Origin: Firmicutes bacterium AM55-24TS
Lineage (GTDB): Bacteria > Bacillota > Clostridia > UBA1381
Assembly (NCBI GenBank): GCA_003460745.1
Contig: QTVU01000003.1
Location: 62,001 to 126,000 of the forward strand
DNA length: 64,000 nucleotides
Direction: 5' to 3'
Below the pieces are notes generated by a model. That model was not told where the DNA came from. It worked only from the letters and a program-made list of their open reading frames with translations, and did not search any database. Below are positions 45,442 to 53,972 of this stretch, in pieces (position 1 is the first letter of the stretch; every line of letters begins with the position of its first letter). Both the position numbers and the translations under genes were made by a program.

Positions 45442-48400
45442 TTAGCTAAATAATGAAAGTATTTCTTCGTTAGAAAGACTTTTAAATGTGTCCGTATTAA
45501 CGCGGACTATATCGTCTGCAAGATTTTTCTTGTTTTCCTGCAATTTAAGTATTTTTTCTTCTATTGTACCCTTTGCGGCAAGACGTATAACCTGTACCGC
45601 TTTTGTTTGTCCTATTCTGTATGCACGGTCGGAAGCCTGTTCCATAACTGCAGGATTCCACCATGGGTCATAGTGAATTACGGTATCCGCACCCGTCAGG
45701 TTAAGACCTACACCGCCTGCTTTAAGCGATATAAGGAACACGTTGTTTTCACCGCCGTTAAATCTGTCGGAAAGCTCCGCTCTCTCGTAAGACGGAGTTT
45801 TTCCGTCAAGGTAGAACGAATCTATCCCCACATTTTTCAGGCTCTCTCTTATAATTGAAAGCATTGACGTAAACTGTGAAAATACAAGTATTCTGTGTCC
45901 CGACTCAACCGCATTCGTGACAAGTTCCATAAGCAAATCAAGTTTACCGCTGTCCTTATCATAGTTTTCGTCAAACAATGTAGGGTGACAACAAATCTGT
46001 CTTAGTCGCATAAGCAGTGTCAAAATACGCATTTTACCTTGACCGCCCTCGCCAAGCAACGCAAGCGTCTGATTTTTCGCAAGTGCAAGATACGATGTGT
46101 ACATTTTCTTTTGTTCACCAGTAGCTCCGCATACATTGTGTTCTCGATTTTTTCCGGTAACTCGTTTAAAACATCGTTTTTCATACGTCTTAGCATAAAC
46201 GGCTTTATCCTCGCTCTGAAACTGTCCGCCGTCATTTTGTCACCGTCTTTTACAAGCGGCATTTCATATCTGTTTCTGAATTCGTGTGCCGAATACAAAT
46301 ATCCCGGCATTACAAAATCAAATATTGACCACAATTCAAGCAACGAATTTTCTATCGGTGTACCGGTAAGGGCAAATTTATGCTCCGCATTTATTTTCTT
46401 GACGCTTCTTGCATTCATAGTTTTCGGATTTTTAATATGCTGTGCCTCGTCTATAAAGCAATACGAAAATTCAAATTCTTTATAATGTGCAATATCGCGT
46501 CTTAAAAGCGGATATGACGTGATTACAAATTCATACTCACTGATAGTCTGTATAAGTTTTTCTCTGTCCTCTTTTGCACCGTCAACTATTATGGTTTTGG
46601 CGTTCGGTGTAAATTTATTTATTTCGCTGAGCCAGTTATAAGTAAGTGCACTCGGTGCAACGATAAGCGTCGGTTTTTCGGGTTTTATTCCATGAATATA
46701 CGCAATAACCTGCAACGTTTTACCAAGACCCATATCGTCCGCCAATATACCGCCGAAGCCAAGATAAGAAAGCTGGCTGAGCCATGCCATTCCGTCTTTT
46801 TGATAGCCGCGCAAAATGTCGCTGACTTCACTCGGAATTACAGGCTCTATATTTTTTATTTCCTCAATATATTTTTTAAATTCTTCATTCTTTTCAACAG
46901 ATGAAAGAGAATTTAAGTAAAGTGCATGATACTTTGGAATTACTTTTTTACCGTTTTTAATATCTTCAAAAGAAAAATCAAGTTGATCAAGCAAATTGAA
47001 AATATCCTTTTGTTTACTGTTTTCAAGGTCGATAAAACTGCCGTTTGACAATCTGTAAAATCTTTTCTTCAGTTTAACCGCACTTAAAATTCCGCTGATC
47101 TGTTCATATGACAGATTACTTTCAAAGTCAGCCTCAAGCAAATCAACACCGCTGTTATATGTTACAGACGCACTTATATCCACTCGGTCCATAATCTTCA
47201 AGCCGGCAAATCTGTCGGAATAATAGAGCTTTGCTTTTTCTTTAAGTACAGGAATTTCGTCCGATAGGAATAAATATATTTCTCTGTCCGATTTCAACAT
47301 GAATGTACCGTCTTGTAAATTGAACATCTTAAATGACGAAAGCAAATCGTTTTCAATCTCATAGTCACGCACAACGATTTTGCCGTTACCGTTTACATCG
47401 TTCGGCAAACGTAATCCTATACTTCCGTAATTCGCCTTAACAACGGCAGTTATACCGCCTTGTGTCGCGTCAAAATACACTTCAAATGTCGGTTTCGCAT
47501 CGACAATCATATCTTCGATACCGCGTGTTATAACGCCGTGCTTACTGCGTATATCAGGTAAAACGTGAGTGGCAAACAAAATTGTATTGTCACCTTTAAA
47601 ACTGATTTGTGTTCTGCCCTCTGTTGCAAGTGCATGGTATATCGGCATAAAATACTCACGCCATTCTTCGCTTGTGTGGTATATCGTGTTCTCGTAAAAG
47701 AACCACTCACCGTCATGCGTCAGTGCAAATCCTCTGTCACTGACAGACATATCAACTTCGCCGTCACCTGCGTCAACATCAATTATTATATCTGGATTGT
47801 CTTCTTCTATTCTTACATTGCCCAAAGAAAGCCCATCAAATACAACAGAAAAATCAACATATTGCAGCAGAGGGAATATTCTCTTTGCCGCAAGTGAGCC
47901 GAAAGCAGTTTGATATGCCGCTTTCATATACATCTGAACATCTGCCGCACGATTTTCGTATGTTTCCGCAAGTATTGCTATTATCTCGTCTTGATGTTTC
48001 GGAAATTCCGTTACTGCGGGATTATATGACGTGTATCTGTCAAATTTAAACTCCTTGCCTTTCAAATAACATTCCAAAAAATTTTCAATACCGTGTACTT
48101 TATTACCGCCGATTTCAACAGACATTGCATACGATACACCGTTTGTATTGTGCTTATTTATGTGCAGTGTAAACTTTGCATATAGTGGCTGTTTTTCGTA
48201 TTTTCTTGACGCAAATTCACCGCAAAGCGTTTTTGCAATCTTATCGTTTTCATCAACATAATCCGCACCCTCGTCAAGTTCCTTTTGACGTTGCTTTAAT
48301 GTTGAAACAATATGTTTGCAAACAGAATTCATCGTTTCAAAATAAGGACAGGTACAAAAACAATCCTCTACACCTTTTTCAGACAGTCTTACCTGCACAT

Positions 48401-48548
48401 TGTAGAGTTCTTCCCCGTCAACTACGGCTGTTATTAAATTATCCTCACGTTTTCTTAAATGAACTCTGCCTTCTTTAAAGTATTCCAAGCCACGCTTGTA
48501 AATAGTCGCCGAGCAGGATTTTTTTATCATTGAATCTGTTATTTTCAT
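45442..48548 (-). CDS. SWIM zinc-finger SNF2-family helicase, interrupted by a single-base deletion
   Basis: A Swi2/Snf2-type DNA-dependent ATPase. The N-terminus has a SWIM finger (CFCTCPYFETMNSVCKHIV, about residues 60-80), followed by an SNF2-associated region and the helicase core: GGILADDMGLGKTLQVIAYI, SYCFIDEAQHIKNP, FALTGTPIENSLLELWSIFD. Near 46119-46126 the frame is lost after MYAEL; adding one base gives TGEQKKMYTSYLALAKNQ and the rest (HRILVFSQFTSMLSII, GVGLNLTGADTVIHYDPWWN, DRAYRIGQTKAVQVIRLAAK) to 45442. Restored length about 1035 residues. The break is probably a consensus error. Function is likely in DNA or transcription-complex remodelling, like RapA-type proteins. Confidence 0.88.
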
Positions 48549-48599
48549 ACCTTACAGCCTTCCCGTTTTGAATATTGTACACCCATTCTGTATCTTATA

Positions 48600-48628
48600 A
48601 TTATAGCACATTTTAACTTATGATACAA
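48600..48628 (-). promoter_or_regulatory. Promoter of the SNF2 helicase gene
   Basis: On the minus strand TTGTAT (48628-48623), 17 bases, TATAAT (48605-48600). Confidence 0.55.
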
Positions 48629-48717
48629 TATTATTTTTATATAAAATACAAATGGATTAAATTCATATAATATGCTAAAATTATGCGTGTAGAAAAAAAC
48701 ACGAAAGGACGAATAGT

Positions 48718-49539
48718 ATGGGAAAATTTGACGGAATACTTTTATGCACCGACCTTGACGATACACTTCTTACAACCGATAAACGTGTATCGGACGAAAA
48801 CAGTAAAGCTATTGAATATTTCAAGTCAGAGGGCGGACTTTTCACATTTGCAACGGGACGTGTGCCACAAGGCGCAAAGTTGATGCTAAACTACGTTCAC
48901 CCAAATGCACCTATGGTTTGCTTTAACGGTGCGGCAATATATGATTTTAATGACGAAAAACTTTTATGGGCAAGCACACTTGATAAAGGCACTTTGAAAT
49001 GCGTTGAATATATGGATAAAATGTTTGACTTTGTGGGAATTGAAGTTTGTACTTCGGATAAAATTTATTTCTGTAAAGTTAATCAAAAAGTAAGAGAACA
49101 TCAAGTTCTTGAAGATTTACCCGATAATTTTCTTGATTATCACGATATAAAGGAAGATTGGGTAAAAGTATTGTTTATGGTTGAAGAAAATGAAATTCAG
49201 CAGATAAGAGATGCGATTGCAAATTCACCGTTTGTTAATGATTATGAATTTGTGCAGTCCAGTCCTTGGTACTATGAACTTTTGCCTAAAAACGCAAGTA
49301 AGGGTGAGGGGCTTATGCACCTTGCCGATTTGATGAATGTTGACAGAAGTAATACAATCGGTATCGGCGATAACGAAAACGATCTTGCACTTGTTAAAAT
49401 GGCAAATGTCGGTGTTGCGGTCAGTAACGCCGTTGATGAAGTAAAAGAAGTCGCTGATTTTATAACGGTTGATAATAATTCCAGTGCCGTTGCGGCGGTG
49501 ATTTATGCACTTGATGACGGGGAAATTAAATTTGAATAA
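48718..49539 (+). CDS. Cof-type HAD-superfamily phosphatase
   Basis: A 273-residue HAD hydrolase with a C2-type cap, acting on small phosphorylated metabolites in the cytoplasm. Motif I is LLCTDLDDTLLTTD with the nucleophile Asp, motif II FATGR, motif III Lys in the ASKGEGLMHL segment, motif IV GIGDNENDLALVKMANVGVA. The family has broad specificity (sugar phosphates, PLP, flavin); no substrate is assigned. AAAGGA precedes ATG. A second Cof-type gene is at 55635. Confidence 0.9.
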   Translation: MGKFDGILLCTDLDDTLLTTDKRVSDENSKAIEYFKSEGGLFTFATGRVPQGAKLMLNYVHPNAPMVCFNGAAIYDFNDEKLLWASTLDKGTLKCVEYMDKMFDFVGIEVCTSDKIYFCKVNQKVREHQVLEDLPDNFLDYHDIKEDWVKVLFMVEENEIQQIRDAIANSPFVNDYEFVQSSPWYYELLPKNASKGEGLMHLADLMNVDRSNTIGIGDNENDLALVKMANVGVAVSNAVDEVKEVADFITVDNNSSAVAAVIYALDDGEIKFE

Positions 49540-49545
49540 CGTAAT

Positions 49546-49568
49546 AAGGGCGGTCATTGACCGCCCTT
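49546..49568 (+). terminator. Hairpin after the HAD gene
   Basis: AAGGGCGGTC (49546-49555) pairs with GACCGCCCTT around ATT. The T-tract after it is short (GTATTTTG). Confidence 0.55.
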
Positions 49569-49608
49569 GTATTTTGTGGTTGCCACCCCTCAGTCAACTT
49601 CGTTGACA

Positions 49609-49718
49609 GCTCCCCTCTATGGGAGCCATACGGAAAGCCTCTCCTTAAGGAGAGGTGGTACGAAGTGACGGAGTGGTGGCTTTTTAGGGACGTCCCCTAC
49701 TCTCATTATCCATTATAG
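49609..49718. repeat. Tandem repeat unit A of the element
   Basis: 110 bases, nearly identical to the following unit B: GCTCCCCT-N4-GGGAGCC, ACGGAAAGC, a CTCTCC palindrome, ACGAAGTGACGGAGTGGTGG, then CTCATTATCCATTATAG. Confidence 0.8.
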
Positions 49719-49827
49719 GCTCCCCTCAATGGGAGCCTTACGGAAAGCTCTCCTTGAGGAGAGGTGGCACGAAGTGACGGAGTGGTGGCTTTTTAGGAAC
49801 ATCCCCTACTCTCATTATCCATTATAG
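49719..49827. repeat. Tandem repeat unit B of the element
   Basis: 109 bases, differing from unit A by a few substitutions and one missing base in the CTCTCC palindrome. A third, partial copy (GCTCCCCTTGAGGGGAGC) begins directly after it. Confidence 0.8.
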
Positions 49828-49934
49828 GCTCCCCTTGAGGGGAGCTGGCGGCATTACCGCCTGAGGGGTGGCTTTGCGGGACGTCGCGAGCGCCGTTATC
49901 TGCTCTCTTTATCTATATCTTAGTCTACCAAAAC

Positions 49935-49953
49935 GGGCAACCAATGGTCGCCC
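49935..49953. repeat. Second palindromic repeat, GGGCAACCAATGGTCGCCC
   Basis: A 19-base near-perfect palindrome with one mismatch, followed by CCTACGG. The motif resembles interspersed palindromes common between genes in Clostridia. The rest of 49873-50015 holds no gene that I can support. Confidence 0.55.
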
Positions 49954-50015
49954 CTACGGATGTGAACGGCTGTTATAACTTTCCTTAACGTCACCCTACG
50001 AATTATTGTTTAAAA

Positions 50016-50714
50016 TTATTTCTTATACAGCATATCAAGTTCATCTTTTGTCAATTCACGGACTTCGCCTTTTTCGAGTGATTTATCAAGTTTCAAATTG
50101 CCGATTGCGACACGTTTCAGATACGTCACCGTCTTACCGACTCTTTCGCACATACGTTTTACCTGATGAAATTTACCCTCTGCAATTTCGATATAAGCCT
50201 CATTCGGATTTTCCGTTATTTCAAGCTTTGCACTTTTTGCGGTAAACTCTTTAAATTCCATACCGCCTGCGAATATTTCAACATCTTTTTCTTCCATAGG
50301 TTTATCAAGCACCGCGAAATATCTTTTATACACATCTTTTTTCGGTGATGTCATTTCATGAGCAAATTGACCGTCATTTGTGAGTATCAAAAGCCCCTCC
50401 GTATCTATATCAAGTCTGCCTACGGGATATACCTCAAAATGTGCGTATTCCTCCGGAACAAATTCGGTTACAACGGGATACTTCTTATCATAAACAGCAC
50501 TTACGCAGCCTTGCGGTTTATTTAGCATTAAATACACAAATTCACGATAAATCAATCTTTCGCCGTCAACCTCAACAATACTGTCTTCATCAGTCTGTTC
50601 CTCCGGCTTTTTACACACTTCACCGTCTATAAACACAAGACCTTGTTTTATTAGTTTTTTCACATCTTTTCTGCTTGCATATCCGCAGCCGGAAATATAT
50701 TTATCTATACGCAT
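50016..50714 (-). CDS. Pseudouridine synthase, RsuA/RluB family
   Basis: An rRNA pseudouridine synthase of 232 residues. An N-terminal S4 RNA-binding domain (MRIDKYISGCGYASRKDVKK, residues 1-60) is followed by the catalytic domain with LMLNKPQGCVSA, VYPVGRLDIDTEGLLILTND (catalytic Asp) and EGKFHQVKRMCERVGKTVTY. The layout is RsuA-like (16S U516); RluB/RluE-type specificity is possible. ATG 50714 follows GGAGT; an upstream frame extends into the terminator of the neighbouring ABC operon. Confidence 0.88.
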   Translation of the reverse strand: MRIDKYISGCGYASRKDVKKLIKQGLVFIDGEVCKKPEEQTDEDSIVEVDGERLIYREFVYLMLNKPQGCVSAVYDKKYPVVTEFVPEEYAHFEVYPVGRLDIDTEGLLILTNDGQFAHEMTSPKKDVYKRYFAVLDKPMEEKDVEIFAGGMEFKEFTAKSAKLEITENPNEAYIEIAEGKFHQVKRMCERVGKTVTYLKRVAIGNLKLDKSLEKGEVRELTKDELDMLYKK

Positions 50715-50733
50715 ATATAACTCCTTAAGCAAA

Positions 50734-50763
50734 AAGGACGGCATAATAAAGCCGTCCTTCAAT
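50734..50763 (-). terminator. Terminator of the amino-acid ABC operon
   Basis: AAGGACGGC (50734-50742) pairs with GCCGTCCTT (50751-50759); on the minus strand the stem is followed by five T's. Confidence 0.75.
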
Positions 50764-50776
50764 TTTCAATTATCAA

Positions 50777-51562
50777 TTACTGATTGTTTTCAGCAAGCTT
50801 TTCGTCGTATTCCATTGCAAGCTGTTCAATTTCGCCTGAAGCTTTCATTTCTGAAAGTGTTTCGTTAATCTTGTCAAGAAGTTCTGTGTTACCCTTCTTA
50901 ACTGCGATTGCATATTCTTCTGTTTCAAATGCCTGTGGGTCTTCAACAATCTTTAGACCGTTCTTTTCAGCAAGAGCCTTACCTGTTGCAGAGTCGATAA
51001 CTACTGCGTCAAGCTTACCGTTCTTAACGTCTTGAACTATATCAATACCTCTGTTTGCTCTTGTAACCTTGTCTTCTGCAAGCTGTAAATCGTTTGTTAC
51101 GATATTGTCGCCTGTGTAACCAAGAACAACGCCGACTGTCTTGTCATTCTTCAAATCTTCTGCACTTGTAATATCTGTGTTGTCAGGTGCAACAACGATA
51201 ACCTGTGATGCAACATAGTATGGATCAGAGAAATCAACGCTTTGCTTTCTTTCGTCTGTAGCAGTCATACCTGCAACAACCATATCAACCTTACCTGTGC
51301 TTACAGATGCAACAAGTCCGTCAAATTCCATATCTTCAATTTGAAGTTCTTTACCTACATTTTCGGCAATCTTATTTGCAATAGCAACGTCAATACCGTC
51401 AAATTCGCCTACAAGACCTTGTGATGTTGTGTATTCAAACGGTGGGAATGCTGCGTTTGTACCCATAATCAACTTATCACTGCTTCCGCAACCTGCAAGT
51501 GCTGCCACTGCCATAACTGATGCAGCTGCCAAAGCTACCACTTTCATTAAACCCTTTTTCAT
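50777..51562 (-). CDS. Polar amino-acid ABC transporter, substrate-binding lipoprotein
   Basis: A 261-residue solute-binding protein of family 3 (amino acids). The N-terminus is a lipoprotein signal with lipobox LAGC at residues 22-25. The domain starts LIMGTNAAFPPFEYTTSQGL and has the FDGIDVAIANKIAENVGKEL, VDMVVAGMTATDERKQSVDF and TVGVVLGYTGDN segments of the glutamine/cystine/arginine-binding group. The exact ligand is not clear. It is last in a permease-ATPase-binding protein unit, after a small hairpin. Confidence 0.92.
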   Translation of the reverse strand: MKKGLMKVVALAAASVMAVAALAGCGSSDKLIMGTNAAFPPFEYTTSQGLVGEFDGIDVAIANKIAENVGKELQIEDMEFDGLVASVSTGKVDMVVAGMTATDERKQSVDFSDPYYVASQVIVVAPDNTDITSAEDLKNDKTVGVVLGYTGDNIVTNDLQLAEDKVTRANRGIDIVQDVKNGKLDAVVIDSATGKALAEKNGLKIVEDPQAFETEEYAIAVKKGNTELLDKINETLSEMKASGEIEQLAMEYDEKLAENNQ

Positions 51563-51599
51563 TTTTTGTATCCTCCTAAAAAATCACTTATTTTATATT

Positions 51600-51616
51600 T
51601 AACACATTCTGTGTTA
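51600..51616 (-). promoter_or_regulatory. Small hairpin between ATPase and binding-protein genes
   Basis: TAACACA-TTC-TGTGTTA, a 7-bp stem in the 59-base gap. Such intercistronic hairpins often stabilise the binding-protein mRNA; this is inference. Confidence 0.35.
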
Positions 51617-51621
51617 GATAA

Positions 51622-52346
51622 CTACTTTAAAACTTTGCTCAAAAATTCTTTTGTTCTTTCGTTTTTCGGATTGCTGAACACTTCGTCAGGAGTGCCTTCT
51701 TCAAGTACATATCCGCCGTCCATAAACAAAACTCTTGATGCAACTTCGCGTGCAAATCCCATTTCGTGAGTTACAACAACCATTGTCATACCACCGTCCG
51801 CAAGGTCTTTCATAACAGAAAGAACTTCACCGACCATTTCAGGGTCAAGTGCCGATGTAGGTTCATCGAACAACATTATATCCGGCTGCATTGCAAGTGC
51901 ACGTGCTATTGCAATTCTCTGCTGTTGACCGCCCGAAAGCTGTGCGGGATATGAGTCCTCTTTGTCCGCAAGACCTACTTTATTCAAAAGCTCACGTGCA
52001 AGCTTTTCAGCCTCTGCTTTCGGCATTTTCTTAACCTTAATCGGTGCAAGAGTTATATTATCAAGCACTGTAAGGTGCGGGAACAGATTAAACTGCTGAA
52101 ACACCATACCCATTTTTTCACGAATTTTATTTACATTTGTTTTTGGAGCGGTAATGCTTTCGCCCTCAATGAGAATTTCACCCTCTGTCGGCACTTCAAG
52201 CAAATTAAGACATCTCAAAAATGTTGATTTACCCGAACCCGAGGACCTATAACAACAACCTTTTCGCCTTGTTTTATGTGCTGGTCAATTCCCTTTAATA
52301 CTTCCAAATCTCCAAAATGCTTTTTTAAACCGGTAACCTTTATCAT
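51622..52346 (-). CDS. Polar amino-acid ABC transporter ATPase, interrupted by a single-base deletion
   Basis: The ATPase of a GlnQ/ArtP-type importer. The true start is ATG 52346 ([20 protein letters not shown]), overlapping the permease stop by four bases (ATGA). The frame is lost inside Walker A: GGTCC-TCGGG lacks a T at about 52242, and restoring it gives [19 protein letters not shown]. Downstream are the Q-loop in [15 protein letters not shown], the signature [16 protein letters not shown] and Walker [20 protein letters not shown]. Restored length 241 residues, the family norm. Taken alone the visible frame would be a protein without a P-loop, so it should not be called a truncated gene on this evidence. 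Confidence 0.93.
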
Positions 52347-53032
52347 CTCTTATCCGCCTTTCTCATACCTTTTTCAACTTTAGAAAGCAACGTACTTATA
52401 ATCTTTATAACAACATAATATATAACTGCTATTGACAAAAGAGGTATAAGGTAATCATATGTAAGGCTCTGTACCTTTCTTGCCGCTCCGACAAGGTCGA
52501 TATTCGCAATCATACCGATTACGGCTGTTTCTTTTATCAATACAACAAATTCATTACCAAGCGCCGGCAGAATATTTTTCATAGCCTGCGGCATAACAAT
52601 GCTTGCCATAGTCTGTTTATGCGTCATACCAAGCGAACGTCCCGCCTCAGTCTGACCGATATTTACGGACAATATACCGCCTCTGACGATTTCCGCAATA
52701 TACGCACCGCTGTTTATACCGAATGCAATAAATCCGACTACCCACTTATCAATATGCACATTTGCAAAAATAACAAAATAAATTATAAGCAGCTGCACCA
52801 TTGTCGGCGTACCGCGGATAATATCAATATAAATTCCCGAAACGGCTCTTAAAATCTTACTTTTTGACAGACGCATAAGTGCCATCAGAATACCGATTAC
52901 CAAACCCAACAATACCGAGAAAAGAGATATTAAAAGCGTATATCCCAATCCACTAACAAACCACTGCCAACGTCCGTCTACCACAAATGTAGAGTTCAAG
53001 CGGTTTAACAAATCAACAACCCAAGCAGGCAT
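52343..53032 (-). CDS. Polar amino-acid ABC transporter permease
   Basis: A 229-residue HisM/GlnP-type permease with about five transmembrane helices. The EAA loop that contacts the ATPase is EAGRSLGMTHKQTMASIVMP-type, and SGAYIAEIVRGGILSVNIGQ is the conserved stretch before it. N-terminal GLGYTLLISLFSVLLGLVIG begins the core. First gene of the unit, with a promoter about 40 bases upstream. Confidence 0.93.
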   Translation of the reverse strand: MPAWVVDLLNRLNSTFVVDGRWQWFVSGLGYTLLISLFSVLLGLVIGILMALMRLSKSKILRAVSGIYIDIIRGTPTMVQLLIIYFVIFANVHIDKWVVGFIAFGINSGAYIAEIVRGGILSVNIGQTEAGRSLGMTHKQTMASIVMPQAMKNILPALGNEFVVLIKETAVIGMIANIDLVGAARKVQSLTYDYLIPLLSIAVIYYVVIKIISTLLSKVEKGMRKADKR

Positions 53033-53071
53033 ATCTTCAACTCCTAATGTATTTTTATTTCAATACTCTAT

Positions 53072-53100
53072 ATAATATCAAAAATTGCCCTAAATATCAA
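53072..53100 (-). promoter_or_regulatory. Promoter of the amino-acid ABC operon
   Basis: On the minus strand TTGATA (53100-53095), 17 bases, TATTAT (53077-53072). Confidence 0.6.
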
Positions 53101-53150
53101 TACTTATTTGAAATTTTCTACATTTTGATGTATAACAATTCATTTTAGGA

Positions 53151-53179
53151 TTGCAAAAAGGTTAAAATAATGATATAAT
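53151..53179 (+). promoter_or_regulatory. Promoter of the BMC shell protein gene
   Basis: TTGCAA (53151-53156), 17 bases, TATAAT (53174-53179). The gene therefore appears to be transcribed alone. Confidence 0.65.
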
Positions 53180-53209
53180 ATATATAAGATTGGTTTAGGG
53201 AGGGATATT

Positions 53210-53920
53210 ATGAATAACGATATGTTCGGAAAATGCGGTATGACACAGTTTGTCGGTGTCGGCGTTTGCGATACAATCGGTCTTTATATCGCCAATATTG
53301 ATGACGATTTAAGAAAACAAATGAATATCCCGGAAAAGTTCCACGCGGTCGGTCTTATCGGTTCCCGTACAGGTGCGGGAGCACAAATTCAAGCCGTTGA
53401 TGACGCGGTTAAAGCTACTTCGACAGAGGTTATCTCTATCGAAATTCCGCGTGATACAAAAGGTTGGGGCGGTCACGGAAACTTTATCATAATCGGCGGT
53501 GAAACACCTGCCGACGTTAAGAGAGCCGTTGAATTAGCGCTTGAATACATAGACATAAATGCCGGCGAAATATACATAAGTGAAGCAGGTCACATGGAAT
53601 TCCAGTACAGTGCAAGGTGCGGTGAGGCTATCAACAAGGCATTTGATGTGCCGATAGGCAGACCGTTCGGCTTTGTATGTGCGTCACCTGCTCCGATTGG
53701 TATGGTAATCGCAGATATTGCGTTAAAATCTGCCGGTGTCGAATTGATAAAAACACTTCGTCCGGACAGCGGTACAAGCCATTCAAATGAAGTGATTATA
53801 ATTTTCACAGGTGAAGCGTCAGCGGTTAAAACCGCCGTCACAGACGCACGTTCCGCAGGAATGCAACTTCTGCGTTCACTCGGCTCTGAACCTTTGCCTG
53901 TAACAAAACCATATATTTAA
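53210..53920 (+). CDS. PduB-like bacterial microcompartment tandem-domain shell protein
   Basis: A 236-residue protein of the BMC-T (PduB/EutL-like) group, whose members form trimers that tile into the shell of metabolosomes. It has two BMC-like halves: MTQFVGVGVCDTIGLYIANI, VGLIGSRTGAGAQIQAVDDA, VISIEIPRDTKGWGGHG in the first, and AGHMEFQYSARCGEAINKAF, FVCASPAPIGMVIADIALKS, GTSHSNEVIIIFTGEASAV in the second. These stretches match PduB closely. No other shell protein, signature enzyme or pocket gene is nearby, and it has its own promoter and terminator. GGGAGGG precedes ATG. Confidence 0.9.
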   Translation: MNNDMFGKCGMTQFVGVGVCDTIGLYIANIDDDLRKQMNIPEKFHAVGLIGSRTGAGAQIQAVDDAVKATSTEVISIEIPRDTKGWGGHGNFIIIGGETPADVKRAVELALEYIDINAGEIYISEAGHMEFQYSARCGEAINKAFDVPIGRPFGFVCASPAPIGMVIADIALKSAGVELIKTLRPDSGTSHSNEVIIIFTGEASAVKTAVTDARSAGMQLLRSLGSEPLPVTKPYI

Positions 53921-53926
53921 GCTAAC

Positions 53927-53956
53927 AAAAAAATCACATCATATGATGTGATTTTT
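53927..53956. terminator. Bidirectional terminator
   Basis: AAAAATCACATCAT pairs with ATGATGTGATTTTT as a near-continuous palindrome between the shell protein gene and the convergent antiporter. Confidence 0.8.
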
Positions 53957-53972
53957 TGAATATTATGTTTTT

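Larger units (their letters stand above)
49582..49872. repeat. Nested palindromic repeat element (MITE-like)
   Basis: A 291-bp element in the only gene-free stretch over 300 bases (49569-50015). It starts GCCACCCCTCAG (49582) and ends with the inverse CTGAGGGGTGGC (49872). Inside are four related modules: one forward (49582-49626) and three inverted (49637-49680, 49747-49789, 49828-49872). Each has an end GCCACC-N-CTC, a small variable stem-loop and a CTCCCC- or CTCTCC-type palindrome. It has no open frame that resembles a transposase. The four-fold repetition and terminal inversion suggest a mobile, structured repeat. Confidence 0.75.

Noticed and set aside
45442..46104. Separate small helicase gene downstream of the SNF2 gene
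   Set aside because: It is the C-terminal lobe of the same protein and overlaps the first frame; one base joins them with a standard TGEQKKMY junction.
49582..49872. CRISPR array
   Set aside because: Only two long tandem units of 109-110 bases, no short regular repeats with unique spacers, no cas genes.
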